In this document: positions 1 through 10,342 of the stretch, one piece after another
How the letters are laid out: each line of letters starts with the position of its first letter
Position numbering within the stretch: position 1 is the first letter of the stretch
DNA from: Conidiobolus incongruus B7586
Taxonomy: Eukaryota > Entomophthoromycota > Entomophthoromycetes > Entomophthorales > Conidiobolaceae
Assembly (NCBI GenBank): GCA_000697335.1
Contig: JNEM01010870.1
Span: forward strand, 1 to 10,537
Direction: 5' to 3'
DNA length: 10,537 nt
Notes under the pieces: generated by a model
The model's input: only the letters and a program-made list of their open reading frames with translations
What the model was told of the DNA's origin: nothing
Database searches by the model: none
Position numbers and translations under genes: made by a program

Positions 1-1334
1 TTATTGTTAGATAAATTACTTTAAAGTTAAAAGAGAAATTATTTAAAACCTGTTAAAATTTAAAAGATTAACTTTAACTATTATTTTTTTAATTATTAAT
101 AAAGTGAAAAAATATATTAAAAAGTACCTTTTTATTTCAGTTAAAAAATTATTTAAGTATTTTAATATTAGTTTTACAAGTATTTTATAAATATTAAAGT
201 TTAAACTCAAAATAATAAATAAAAATATAAAATAAATATTTTATAGTTTAAGTAAAACTTAAAAAAAGTTAAAATAGTTATTGTTAAATAAAATTTATTA
301 AAATATTACTAAAAGCTTAAATTTTTATAGTGAATAATTACAATTAATGAATTTTAAATCTTTATATATAATCCTTTACTAAAATATAAATCAAAATGTT
401 AAATTAAGTTAAATTAACTTTTTTTATAAATCCTTTTAAATAAATATTTTGTTAATAAGTGAATGTTAATTATTATAATAAATTATAATAGTATATACTA
501 TTTTTATTCAATTTTTAAAAGAAAATCAATTAATAATAAACTTTATATTGTTTTTTTTAATAAAAGTATTTTTAATTAGTGTTTTCAATATAATTGAAGA
601 AAACCTATTATTTTATATGATAATTATAAAATATATAAATTTAAAACTGTAAAAAACTTTCTAATTAAAAATAACTGGAAAAAACTACTACATCTAATAT
701 ACTCTTTAAATTATAACTTATGTGATTATAATTGCTTTAAGCAATTAAAAAACTAGCTTACAAGAAAAAAATTTCTACAAAAAAATTTAATTGGTTTGTA
801 AAACATTAAATTTAAGTTTTTAATAAAAAGAATTATTTTTTAGGTATTAGATTTTTGTTAAAAATATAACAAAAAGTTATTAATAATAAAAAGAACTATT
901 AAATTTATATTATATAATTATTTTTATATATCATATATTAAAATATTTTTTTATTTTTAATCACAAAAAATTCCCATTATTAAAAATACAGAGTAATAAA
1001 TTTACATGTTTAAACTAAAATCTGATATTTATCATTAGTTGTATTGATTATTATTATTATTATCAGAAATAATCTATGTATTTATTAAATATTAATTTCT
1101 TGGATTATTTTTAAAATAAAATAATAATGATAATTGTATATTTATTCAACTAAGGTTCATAACTAATTATGAATAGAATTGAATCAAATCAAGATTTTTA
1201 GAAAATAAGAATAGAAGAGTAACATCTTTTTATTTCTTAAAATCATTCAAGAATTATTATATATAGACATTTAGAAAATGAATAAAATTATAAATTTATA
1301 AGTGATAGTATATTTTAATTTGAAGTCATATGGA
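1..1334. other. Gene-free AT-rich spacer
   Basis: Almost only A and T, with no open frame of note, no RNA gene and no recognisable element on either strand. It contains a short ATT run at 1047-1062 flanked by the 7-bp inverted pair TCTGATA (1021-1027) and TATCAGA (1061-1067). It also has a 7-bp hairpin, TTCATAA (1156-1162) with TTATGAA (1167-1173). The last part, towards 1420, probably includes the aminotransferase 3' UTR. Confidence 0.7.
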
Positions 1335-1343
1335 AATAAATAA
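1335..1343 (-). promoter_or_regulatory. UUAUUUAUU AU-rich element in the probable 3' UTR of the aminotransferase
   Basis: On the minus strand this reads TTATTTATT, inside TTTATTTATTT, about 78 nt after the stop codon. It is the optimal nonamer bound by TTP-type tandem CCCH fingers, and such a protein is encoded about 4 kb away. The background here is roughly 85% A+T, so a chance match is quite possible. The transcript end is not known from sequence. Confidence 0.3.
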
Positions 1344-1420
1344 ATTAATTAAAGTAATATAAATATATAATTATAGGATTTAATATTGAATAACTAAATG
1401 AATAGAATATTACTACTAAG

Positions 1421-2977
<1,557 letters not shown>

Positions 2978-3064
2978 TATTAATATAATAATATGAAACT
3001 AAAGAATATCTATTGATTTTTTTATAAATGATTAATGAAAAAGAAATTGATGTCAGCTAAAGAA

Positions 3065-3070
3065 TTTATA
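3065..3070 (-). promoter_or_regulatory. Probable TATA box of the aminotransferase gene
   Basis: TATAAA on the minus strand within CCTATAAATTC, 88-93 nt upstream of the start codon, in a slightly GC-richer patch (about 3030-3240) between AT-only stretches. The spacing suits a 5' UTR of about 50-60 nt. It is a common motif in AT-rich DNA; position and context are the support. Confidence 0.45.
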
Positions 3071-5300
3071 GGAGGAGATGGAAATGAAATCATTGATTTG
3101 ATCCATTTTGGTTACCTGATTGCTAAACTGGTTAGGTTTTGGATGACTAATTTAGTTGTAGTGGAATATATCGGAATCGTTTTATTAATTGTGTCGATTT
3201 TTGAGATATTTGGGAATCGTTATGGATATTAAATCAATCATATTAAAAATTACTTTAAAACTTAAAATTATTGGCTAAATTCTTGAAATTGATTAACAAA
3301 CTTAGTAATTTTGTTTTTATAGCCCAGAGTTCAATTTAAATCTGAATATAAATTTTAGATTGATGTATTATAGTGAGTTTTATAGTAGCATAATAAAAAT
3401 TAGGAAATCTTGCCTCAATCACTATTTTATAAAGATATATATACCAATTATATGTGGTATAATATTATTATAATATATTTATATTTAGCGTGATAATATC
3501 CAAATCAAACTTTAGTAAATTTCATCAAGATTCAATAAAAATGATACTCAAGTTGTCATTAATCACGTTCAATTCACTTGAATATAAAAATCTGCTAGCA
3601 TGATCATTTATTACTTTAAATAGCGCGAATATCACTTTAATTATTTGAAATTCAATTAAAAATATATTTTTAAACCAATTTATAATTACAAAAATTTCCA
3701 ATTTTACTTGAAACACATCTAATTTCATCATCTTTGATATCTTTATACATAGTAATAACAATAATAATAATCCAGAATTTAAACATAATTTTTCGACCTC
3801 GCCAATTCTAAAACCTCACAAAAAAATCTACAATACTAATGAATTATACCTTATTTAGCAGTATTAATTCCAATTCCCATTCTTCAAATCACAATTTCTC
3901 ATTTAATTTTATATTATCCATTAAAACATCAATTTATGAAATTTTTACTAGATTTAACAGTTATTCAAATTAAAACATGGTTTAAATAAATATTCTAAAA
4001 ATAGAGTTAATATGGTTTGATATTAAAGATATGTGACAATAAGTTAGATTTAGGAAACTTTTATTGTTGAAAAATGACTTGATAATTAATTCATAGTATT
4101 AGACTTTGAAAAATATATTTTTATAATTGGTAAATAATTATTCCAATAATATCTTTCATGTGAAGAATAATTTAACATTATTATAAGTTAACAAATAAAT
4201 TATTATTTCAGAATTTTGTAATATTATTAGATTTATCAAAAATTTTTGCAAATTATTAATAAAAGGTTCATTTAAAATAGATCTTTCTGTAAAGAATATA
4301 AATAATATATTTTAATAATTTCCATATGTTTTTTTAATTAATTTAAATTATTTTATTAAGTTCAAAAGAAAATTTTAAATTTAATAAAGTTTAGATTATA
4401 GTTCTAAATAATAAAAATTAAATTGAGAAATTCCTATAATTTTTATATTAATAATAATTAACAATATTTATGGAATAATACATGATAAAATATTATATAT
4501 AAATTTTGATGGATAAATAATAGCTGAAATTAAAATATGATATTTTGAAACTGGTAGTATATTTAAAATTAATAAAAAATTTAGAAAATGGATGCAATCA
4601 ATATATATTACAAAATTTTTTCAATATTGAAATTAATTCATAAATATTCTAATCTAATAAAGAATATGTTGATGATCCATGTTGAGCCGAAATTATGAGA
4701 AAATACTTGAAAGTTCATTGGTTTGTATTACAATCCAAAAATATTATAATTACTTTATTACAAAAAATAATGGATTGTGAGGCTATGGTGAATGAAATAA
4801 AATATAAAGTATTAAATTGATATTAAAATGAGATGACGATTATTATATTGTTATAATTTTATAAATTTTTGCAAAATTTAGATTCAATTATAATTTTCGC
4901 AAATATCTTGTTAGTGAATAGATTTATTTTCAAAACTTCAATTCAATATAAATAATATTCAGCATCGAAACTAAGTTAACTATAATATTTCAATAATGAC
5001 TTTATTTTTCAATATATAAAACCAATATATGACTATATTGGTTTTCAATTAATACATATATATTTAATAATTATAAAAATTTTAACATAATTAATAGTTT
5101 AAAAGTATTATATTGGTTTATAAAATAGTAATAATAAATTGCAAAATTTTTCAATTTCAATTTAACTTAAATCTTTTTTATATTAGATATTTCAAAAATA
5201 TTATATCATTATAATTTTAATTTACCATATACAGGAAATATCCAAGTTTATAAATTCAATTTAGTATAATAAAAAAGATGAGAGATATATTAATTAAAAA
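3071..5300. other. Gene-free AT-rich spacer upstream of the aminotransferase
   Basis: No gene can be supported. The part next to the aminotransferase (to about 3240) is probably its promoter. A 78-codon minus-strand open frame (3761-3525) is made of A/T-biased codons, looks like chance and matches no family I know. Positions 3780-3900 are rich in C but poor in G on the plus strand. There is a spaced inverted repeat, ACAATCCA (4730-4737) with TGGATTGT (4771-4778), and a strong hairpin at 5018-5045 listed separately. Confidence 0.65.
5018..5045. repeat. Perfect 12-bp inverted repeat with 4-nt loop
   Basis: The left arm AAAACCAATATA (5018-5029) and right arm TATATTGGTTTT (5034-5045) are exact reverse complements around TGAC. 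A further copy of the right-arm core TATATTGGTTT occurs at about 5111-5121. It may be a terminal fragment of a small non-autonomous element or a simple cruciform; nothing coding is attached. Confidence 0.8.
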
Positions 5301-5392
5301 CTACCGATGAGAACACTTGATGACGGGTGAAAAACTCTTCCTTCTGCTTTGGAAGCAGAAGAGCTACATTGCCTCAGTTCCTCCTCTTGATA
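5301..5392. other. Unexplained GC-richer island with a strong hairpin; possible small RNA or mini-ORF
   Basis: About 90 bp of mixed composition with sharp edges inside an AT-only desert. The core is a perfect stem, CTTCTGCTT (5341-5349) and AAGCAGAAG (5353-5361), around a TGG loop. Upstream lie two GATGA motifs between CCG and CGG. The minus strand holds a 35-codon ORF (5401-5294) rich in serine and glutamate, MILYQEEELRQC at its start and VLIGSF at its end. The plus strand holds a 31-codon ORF from 5320 to 5415. I recognise no tRNA, snRNA or snoRNA: a UGAUGA is present, but no well-placed CUGA box follows on the same strand. It could be a small RNA gene, a smORF, or a fragment of a dispersed repeat; the sequence alone does not decide. 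Confidence 0.45.
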
Positions 5393-5564
5393 TAAAATCA
5401 TTTCAAATTTACTAAATGTAAAATACAAATAAAGTTTTAACATTAATAACTGTTATCATTTTATTTTAACTAACATAGTATCAGTTAATTGTTCAATTTA
5501 ATAGGTATATCAAAATATTTACACATTATAAAATTCAATAATATATATTATTCAATACAATTGA

Positions 5565-5582
5565 AAAAGGATAAATCCTTTT
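5565..5582. repeat. Short perfect palindrome (8-bp arms, 2-nt loop)
   Basis: AAAAGGAT (5565-5572) and ATCCTTTT (5575-5582) pair exactly around AA. They are nested within a looser outer pair ATTCAAT / ATTGAAT (about 5550-5588). This is a possible cruciform or small hairpin with no gene attached. Confidence 0.7.
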
Positions 5583-5863
5583 ATTGAATGATAATATAGT
5601 TTGTACTGACAATTAATTAATAGATTTTATATATCAAAGCAGGTAAATATACTATCTATTTACTTTTTATAACAAATTGACATATAATCTGAAACTTGTA
5701 TAGAATAGTTTAATACAGAGAAGTTAATTTTACAATATTTATTCAATAACACAAGTATAATTTATACAAGTTGATAATTGGATATCACACTATATAAAAT
5801 TATTTTTAAACACACATATATATTTATATATGTTATAAATATATTTTAGTTGGTGAAATGTTA

Positions 5864-6075
5864 AATAATTCATTTCACAATAAAAATACCACTATAGTCT
5901 AACAATTTTAAACAAAGATAATTTTAATTAATAGTTTATATTAATCTAAGGAGTCAAGGCGAATATATCAGTGAATGATTGATAGATATAATAGTGAATC
6001 ATAAAACAAAAATACTACTAAAGTCTATTTAAAAACATAATCTTATGTATTGAGTTATATTAACTTGATATATGT
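5864..6075. repeat. Diverged direct repeat, two copies about 126 bp apart
   Basis: The best-matching blocks are 5882-5901 and 6008-6027, identical at 18 of 20 positions (shared core AAAAATAC, then CTA and GTCTA). Similarity continues downstream with gaps, to GTTTATATTAATCT near 5934-5947 and GAGTTATATTAACTT near 6052-6066. This suggests an old tandem duplication of a unit of about 125 bp. Confidence 0.5.
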
Positions 6076-6080
6076 TCTAG

Positions 6081-6178
6081 AAAGCTCCTACAATACTTTG
6101 AAAGATAACTTATCAAGTGTCAATTAACATCATTTAATATTTATAAGCTCCTAAAATAAATTGAATAACTTGATACAC
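6081..6178. repeat. Second diverged direct repeat, about 63-bp period
   Basis: AAGCTCCTACAATA (from 6082) and AAGCTCCTAAAATA (from 6145) each lead into a TTGAA...TAACTT block. It directly follows the 126-bp repeat, so 5864-6178 reads as one zone of decayed duplications. No coding potential was seen. Confidence 0.45.
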
Positions 6179-6585
6179 ATAAAAAATAAGATTCTATAAC
6201 TTGTAACTGAAAATAACTTAATATAAACTAATACAAATAACTCACAAAATTTCCCATCATATATACATAATAAATGATTAAAATTAAATATTATCATCAC
6301 ATAGTTAAAACATATAATTGATGCCGCAGCAACTATAAAACTCAAAGTCAAAAAGAATTACGTCAATCTTTAACAACCCCATAAATCAAGGCTTACCTTA
6401 GTTAAAGACGAAAAAAAATATTAATGTTAAACTTTTAACTTTTAATTTAAAAGGAGTACCTATACCCAAATTTAACATTATTGAGATTGACAAATTTAAT
6501 ATAGTATAAAAATTCAAATTAAATAAAATATAAAAAAAATTAATTTTATAAAATTATATAATATTTTAATAAAACTAATAATTAT

Positions 6586-6605
6586 TATATATATATATAT
6601 ATATA
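6586..6605. repeat. (TA)10 microsatellite
   Basis: Ten uninterrupted TA units in an AT-only stretch. Confidence 0.9.
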
Positions 6606-6800
6606 CTTTTAATTATTAAATAAAAAATTAATTCTTTTTATTAATTAAAATTAAAAATAATTAAAATATATATATTAATATTAATATTATATATTTCAAT
6701 TAATTTAATTTTATATTATTATTACTATTATTATTACTCTTATTAAATTGATTAAAAAATATGATTAATATTAATAAAATTTTTAATGAATATAAAAAAA

Positions 6801-6821
6801 TTAATAATAATAATAATAATA
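6801..6821. repeat. (AAT)n microsatellite
   Basis: About six AAT units, flanked by an A run on the left and a T run on the right, so the whole tract can fold back on itself. Confidence 0.85.
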
Positions 6822-6850
6822 AATTTTTTTAAATGGTAATATAGATATAT

Positions 6851-7086
6851 TATGAAATTCAAAAAAAAGAGTCAAGTTTAATTAATTTAAAAAAAGAGTG
6901 ATTGAAAATTCTTGAGAATTATCTTCAAACTAAAAAACTAATTGTAAGAGTGTGGTGTTCAGTTACATTGGTAGAAGGGTTCAAAAAATAATTAATGTTG
7001 GCTTATTTTGTTGGCCTAGAAAACTTGCGGTTACTGGAAGAGAGGTTGTGATGATAATTAAGCGGAATTAAGTGAGTATAGGGGAT
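6851..7086 (-). other. Probable 3' UTR and terminator region of the zinc-finger gene
   Basis: Mixed composition continues for about 130 nt past the stop codon before the sequence becomes AT-only, which suggests a transcribed 3' UTR. I see no UUAUUUAUU nonamer here, only weaker U-rich stretches, so direct self-regulation through a canonical site is not shown. A 6-bp palindrome, AATTCT-TG-AGAATT, lies at 6907-6920. Confidence 0.4.
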
Positions 7087-7578
7087 TTAGCTGGTTTTGG
7101 CTGGGGTGGGGGCGGGAGTTTCGTGCAAGAAGCAGCATCGTTTACCATAGGGACAGGATCCCTTCTCGGTGAAGTTTCGGCACATCTGAGTCTTATATTT
7201 GGGATGACGCACTACAGTTCTCAAATCGTCGTCTCCGTGAGCAAATTTGCACTTTTTACCATATCTGCAAACTCCGGATTCGGCATATGAATTGCACATT
7301 TCGGTTTTGAATAATATCACACTCTTCTCCTGGCTCAAGTCGCTCTTGTCTGATTCAGAAGCGATGCTGGGAGCTGTGGAGGTTGAGCGCCCCGAAGTTG
7401 ATCCTTCAGAGTCGGAGCATGAATCCGAGTCAAAATCGTCCTGACCAATCAAGTAATCATAAGTTGAAATGGCTGAATAGGCTCCAAATGATTCATCTAA
7501 AGGACTGAGTTTGGGCTTTTCAATGTATGTCTTGCGGAGGGAGTTGATGAATTCGATGTCAAAGTATTGGAAGGTCAT
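7087..7578 (-). CDS. Tandem CCCH zinc-finger mRNA-binding protein, TTP/Zfs1/Cth2 family
   Basis: An intronless 163-residue protein. Residues 1-45 are a short unrecognised N-terminal part (MTFQYFDIEF...). Residues 47-82 are serine-rich and acidic and probably disordered. The tandem zinc finger fills residues 89-153. Finger 1 is C95-X8-C104-X5-C110-X3-H114 with lead-in FKTEMC. Finger 2 is C133-X8-C142-X5-C148-X3-H152 with lead-in YKTQMC. There are 18 residues between H114 and C133, the canonical spacing. The aromatic residues that stack on RNA bases in TIS11d are present (Y106, F112, Y144, F150). Family members bind UUAUUUAUU elements in 3' UTRs and speed deadenylation and decay; yeast Cth2 does this for iron-using mRNAs. 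The C-terminal finger position is typical of fungi. The start is supported by an in-frame TAA nine codons upstream and A at -3. It is shorter than Cth2 (285) or Zfs1 (404). Its specific targets cannot be read from sequence. Confidence 0.93.
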   Translation of the reverse strand: MTFQYFDIEFINSLRKTYIEKPKLSPLDESFGAYSAISTYDYLIGQDDFDSDSCSDSEGSTSGRSTSTAPSIASESDKSDLSQEKSVILFKTEMCNSYAESGVCRYGKKCKFAHGDDDLRTVVRHPKYKTQMCRNFTEKGSCPYGKRCCFLHETPAPTPAKTS

Positions 7579-7636
7579 GATGATAAATGAGAATATATAA
7601 TTTTAGTTTTAGTTTTAAATGCTTTTGAGAACTTAA

Positions 7637-7661
7637 GAATAAGTCTAAATGAATAAGTCTA
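7637..7661 (-). repeat. Tandem 11-nt duplication in the 5' UTR of the zinc-finger gene
   Basis: GAATAAGTCTA on the plus strand occurs at 7637-7647 and again at 7651-7661, exact, with a 14-nt period. On the transcript it reads TAGACTTATTC twice, between the TATA box and the ATG. It could be a paired protein-binding site or simple slippage. Confidence 0.7.
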
Positions 7662-7714
7662 TAGGATTCTATTGAATGAGATGATTATGATGACACAATT
7701 GAGCCGTTGCAGCG

Positions 7715-7722
7715 TATTTATA
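7715..7722 (-). promoter_or_regulatory. TATA box of the zinc-finger gene
   Basis: TATAAATA on the minus strand within GGAATATAAATACGC, about 140 nt upstream of the ATG and inside a GC-richer patch where such a match is less likely by chance. It suggests a TATA-dependent, possibly stress- or nutrient-inducible promoter with a 5' UTR of roughly 100 nt. Confidence 0.6.
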
Positions 7723-7799
7723 TTCCTTGTAGATTCCCTCGAATTGTAGTCGTTTCTGATTACCCCACACTCGTGCTATTCAACTCAAAACGTCCATTG

Positions 7800-7840
7800 T
7801 CGTTGGAGTGATGGGGGAGAGGGAGATAAATTAGGGGGAT
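7800..7840 (-). promoter_or_regulatory. C-rich upstream element of the zinc-finger gene
   Basis: On the minus strand this is a run of C/T-rich words (CCCCCT at 7838-7833, CTCCC, TCTCCCCCAT), 80-125 nt upstream of the TATA box. CCCCT is the core bound by Msn2/4-type zinc-finger stress factors in yeast. Whether that holds in this organism is inference. Confidence 0.3.
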
Positions 7841-7860
7841 CTCTATTCGTTTGATCTAAT

Positions 7861-8460
7861 TAAGTCAATTGATTGTATTATATTTGTTCACTCCTCCAAC
7901 CCTTCTATTGGTCCAAACCCAATCCATTATCCAATTAAATTTACCAGCTCCAAAAATCGCAATAAAAAAACTGATTCTAAACTTAGCACTGATTCAGATG
8001 AATGAAAAGGCCAATAAATTAAAATCAATAGGCATAAAACCAGTAATTTATTACGATTATCAAATTTTAGTTGAAACGTTTAGATTTTAAATTTAACTAA
8101 ATTACTCAATATCTAACTCAAATCTCTTTCAATTTAATAGTAACAAAATTTAACTCAGTCAATTCAAACCATATTATGAAACTTTAATCTGAAACTTAAT
8201 CCTAAATACATGTGAATTTTCATATTTATTTTATACGATTTTTTAGTTGTTACAAATTGTCATTTTTATTAAATTGATTTTTATTATATTATTAATAATT
8301 TTATTATTATTATTATTATTATGTAAATTTCAAATTAATAGTGATCAGCATTCTAAAGAACTCCTAATCACTCCAAATTCTTTCAATTAAAAGGAGTCAA
8401 ATTTAACTCTCTAATGTAAATATTGTTTCTGAAATAATTCAGGAGTCGAGAGTAATTTAA
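7861..8460. other. Gene-free spacer between the zinc-finger promoter and the second GC-richer island
   Basis: The 73-codon plus-strand frame at 7869-8090 is rich in L, I and K, fits no family I know and has A/T-driven codons, so it is not called. A (TTA)n run lies at 8301-8321. Two GGAGTC words (8393-8398 and 8442-8447), each followed by an ATTTAACT-like tail, and an ACTCCT at 8360-8365 that can pair with AGGAGT at 8392-8397 give local repeat structure of unknown meaning. Confidence 0.55.
8301..8321. repeat. (TTA)n microsatellite
   Basis: Seven TTA units without interruption. Confidence 0.9.
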
Positions 8461-8735
8461 CTAATTGGGATAATCGTCACATTGTCCATATGACTGAGTC
8501 TTGGGCATTTTCGTGCCCCAGATTCTATTGAATTTTATGAATGGCCTCCTTTAAAAAAAGCTCCTCCACCTCAATGCCAGAACTATCTCCAGGATTTTGT
8601 GCCAAATATTGTTCTCATTTTGTAGATCAGAGTGAAAACTTAATCATTCAATTTGGGAGGGAATGTTTTCACTGCATATATCCATCTCTCAAGGTACATC
8701 TTGTTTGTATATTAGAGATTGATCCATAATCCTAT
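8461..8735 (-). other. GC-richer island, possible decayed coding remnant
   Basis: The composition here is clearly unlike the flanks. On the minus strand one frame runs 89 codons from an ATG at 8727 to a TAG at 8461-8463. It has protein-like residue use (for example WHKILEIV and MPKTQSYGQCDDYPN) but is interrupted about three times, so it is not a working gene as it stands. On the plus strand a 62-codon ORF (8541-8729) starting MASFKKSSSTS is intact; it could be the shadow or, less likely, a small gene. No GTAAGT-type intron explains the interruptions. A hairpin, CTTGGGCA (8500-8507) and TGCCCCAG (8514-8521) with one mismatch and a TTTTCG loop, sits near one edge. I cannot name a family from either strand. 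Confidence 0.3.
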
Positions 8736-10170
8736 ATTGTTTAATCAATTTAACAATACTATCAATTTTAAATTTAACTCAATTTAAACTCATTCTAATT
8801 TTTATTAAATAGATATTTATTATATTTTATAACTGTTAAAATATAATATAGATTAAATCAATTAGAACTGGCTAAGAATAATTGAAATATTATTATAATT
8901 TTTTGAAATATAATAAAATTTGGTTAATTAATGTTTTGGATTAGTAACGGTGAAATCCTTAAGAGCTAGCTCAATTCATTTGAGCACTATTATGAAATCA
9001 ATCGAAAAGGTATTAAAAGGATATTAAAGTTAATTGGATACTTAATTACTACTTATTTTATTATGTTTTTTAAAAGCTTCTCCTAAGTTTATTAAGCTAA
9101 TTAAAACGGACTTGTTAAAATGGTTGAATTTAGTGTAAATATTTGAACATTGGATAATTAGAGCTATAAATAAAAAATATGCTTGAATATTTATGAATTT
9201 TAAATTATACTATATTAAACGATATTATCAACTTTAATCTCTTTAAAATAAAAATCTTGTATTTTAACTAGAATCATAGAGGTCTTGATTAATTAAACTA
9301 ATTTTATTTTTAGATAAAATTTCTTGAATTATTTAATCTATACTAATGATTTTAATCATTCTATAAATATTCATTATAATGTCAAACTAAAAAAGGTTCT
9401 GATTAAAATCCCAACCTTTTTACTGTTTTATAAATATTATGACGTCTTGAAAATAATAAATATCATTTGGAATAGTCATGGTTGATGCCATATATTTATA
9501 AGTTTTTCAATTGATTATAAATATTGATATAAAAGTCTAATTCAAAGTAATGATTAGATCTTTTGAAATATTTTATTTTGCATTGAATGCTAGTCTTAAA
9601 ATATATATTTTCATAACGTTTCTAATTAATTATCATAATTATTTCAATTTTAAAAAATATTATAAAAGAAGCTTAAATATTCACACTATCATACATTTAG
9701 TATTTAAATTGAAACATTAAATTTAAACATTTTCTCAAATTTCCATTTTGATATATTCTTTTTAAATTTATTTTAGTTTATTTAGATTTTAACAATTTAA
9801 AATAAAAAGGAACACCTTTTAGATTGAAAAATTCATACTTATCAATTATTCATACATTATAAAAATACAAAAATGTATATCATTCCGTGATGACTGTATA
9901 TTTCACACCATATTATTCATAATTGAATGGCTGTGTTAGATATATCACAACATACTTTATGGTTATATATTATTTAAAACATATAAAATTATTAAAATTT
10001 AACATGATAATTGACTACAAATTATAGCTTAATTTTCCGAAAACTTGGTGAAATACTAAAATTAAGAACTAAACAACTGATTGCATTATATATAGTCTCA
10101 ATATTAGTGTTAAATTTTCAAGTTTTATGAATATTATTGATTTATATTATATTCACATTACTCAAACTTC

Positions 10171-10190
10171 ATATATATATATATATATAT
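10171..10190. repeat. (AT)10 microsatellite
   Basis: Ten uninterrupted AT units. Confidence 0.9.
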
Positions 10191-10342
10191 TAATAAATAT
10201 TTTAATAGCTTTATAATATTAAGTTCTTATTAAAATTATGATTTTAAAATTATTTGATAATTTAATATTATTGTTAAAATTAAAAAAATAGTTTTTGAAT
10301 TTCAAAACTATCAAGAGATATTATGTTTGAAAAAAATACAAT

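Larger units (their letters stand above)
5393..6850. other. Gene-free AT-rich spacer
   Basis: Apart from the repeats listed separately, I see no gene. The 66-codon minus-strand frame at 6351-6151 is low-complexity, rich in I, F and C, and spans the decayed repeat zone, so it is taken as chance. Simple runs are (TA)10 at 6586-6605 and an AAT run at 6801-6821. From about 6540 to 6850 the sequence is nearly pure A and T. Confidence 0.65.

Noticed and set aside
1-1334. Nuclear copy of mitochondrial DNA
   Set aside because: The extreme A+T content suggested it, but no mitochondrial gene, tRNA or rRNA motif could be recognised.
3035-3232. 65-codon plus-strand ORF upstream of the aminotransferase
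   Set aside because: It overlaps the likely promoter and TATA box of the minus-strand gene, has no domain features and ends in AT-only spacer. Chance frame.
3525-3761. 78-codon minus-strand ORF
   Set aside because: Its I/F/L/K/N composition is what AT-rich DNA gives by chance, with no motif, no promoter context and no mixed-composition codons like those of the two real genes.
5303-5335. Hammerhead-ribozyme-like string (UUGAUGA followed by GUGAAAA)
   Set aside because: The essential C of CUGAUGA is U here, there is no proper stem II, and no stems I and III could be found around it.
5301-5392. C/D-box snoRNA
   Set aside because: UGAUGA is present, but there is no CUGA box near the 3' end on the same strand and no terminal stem.
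6904-6920. Heat-shock-element-like GAA/TTC array
   Set aside because: It lies downstream of the zinc-finger gene, not in a promoter, and the third unit is imperfect. A simple palindrome in AT-rich DNA explains it.
7072-7444. Plus-strand ORFs antisense to the zinc-finger gene (7072-7290 and 7247-7444)
   Set aside because: They exist only because the CCCH coding strand is open in the reverse direction. No motifs were seen.
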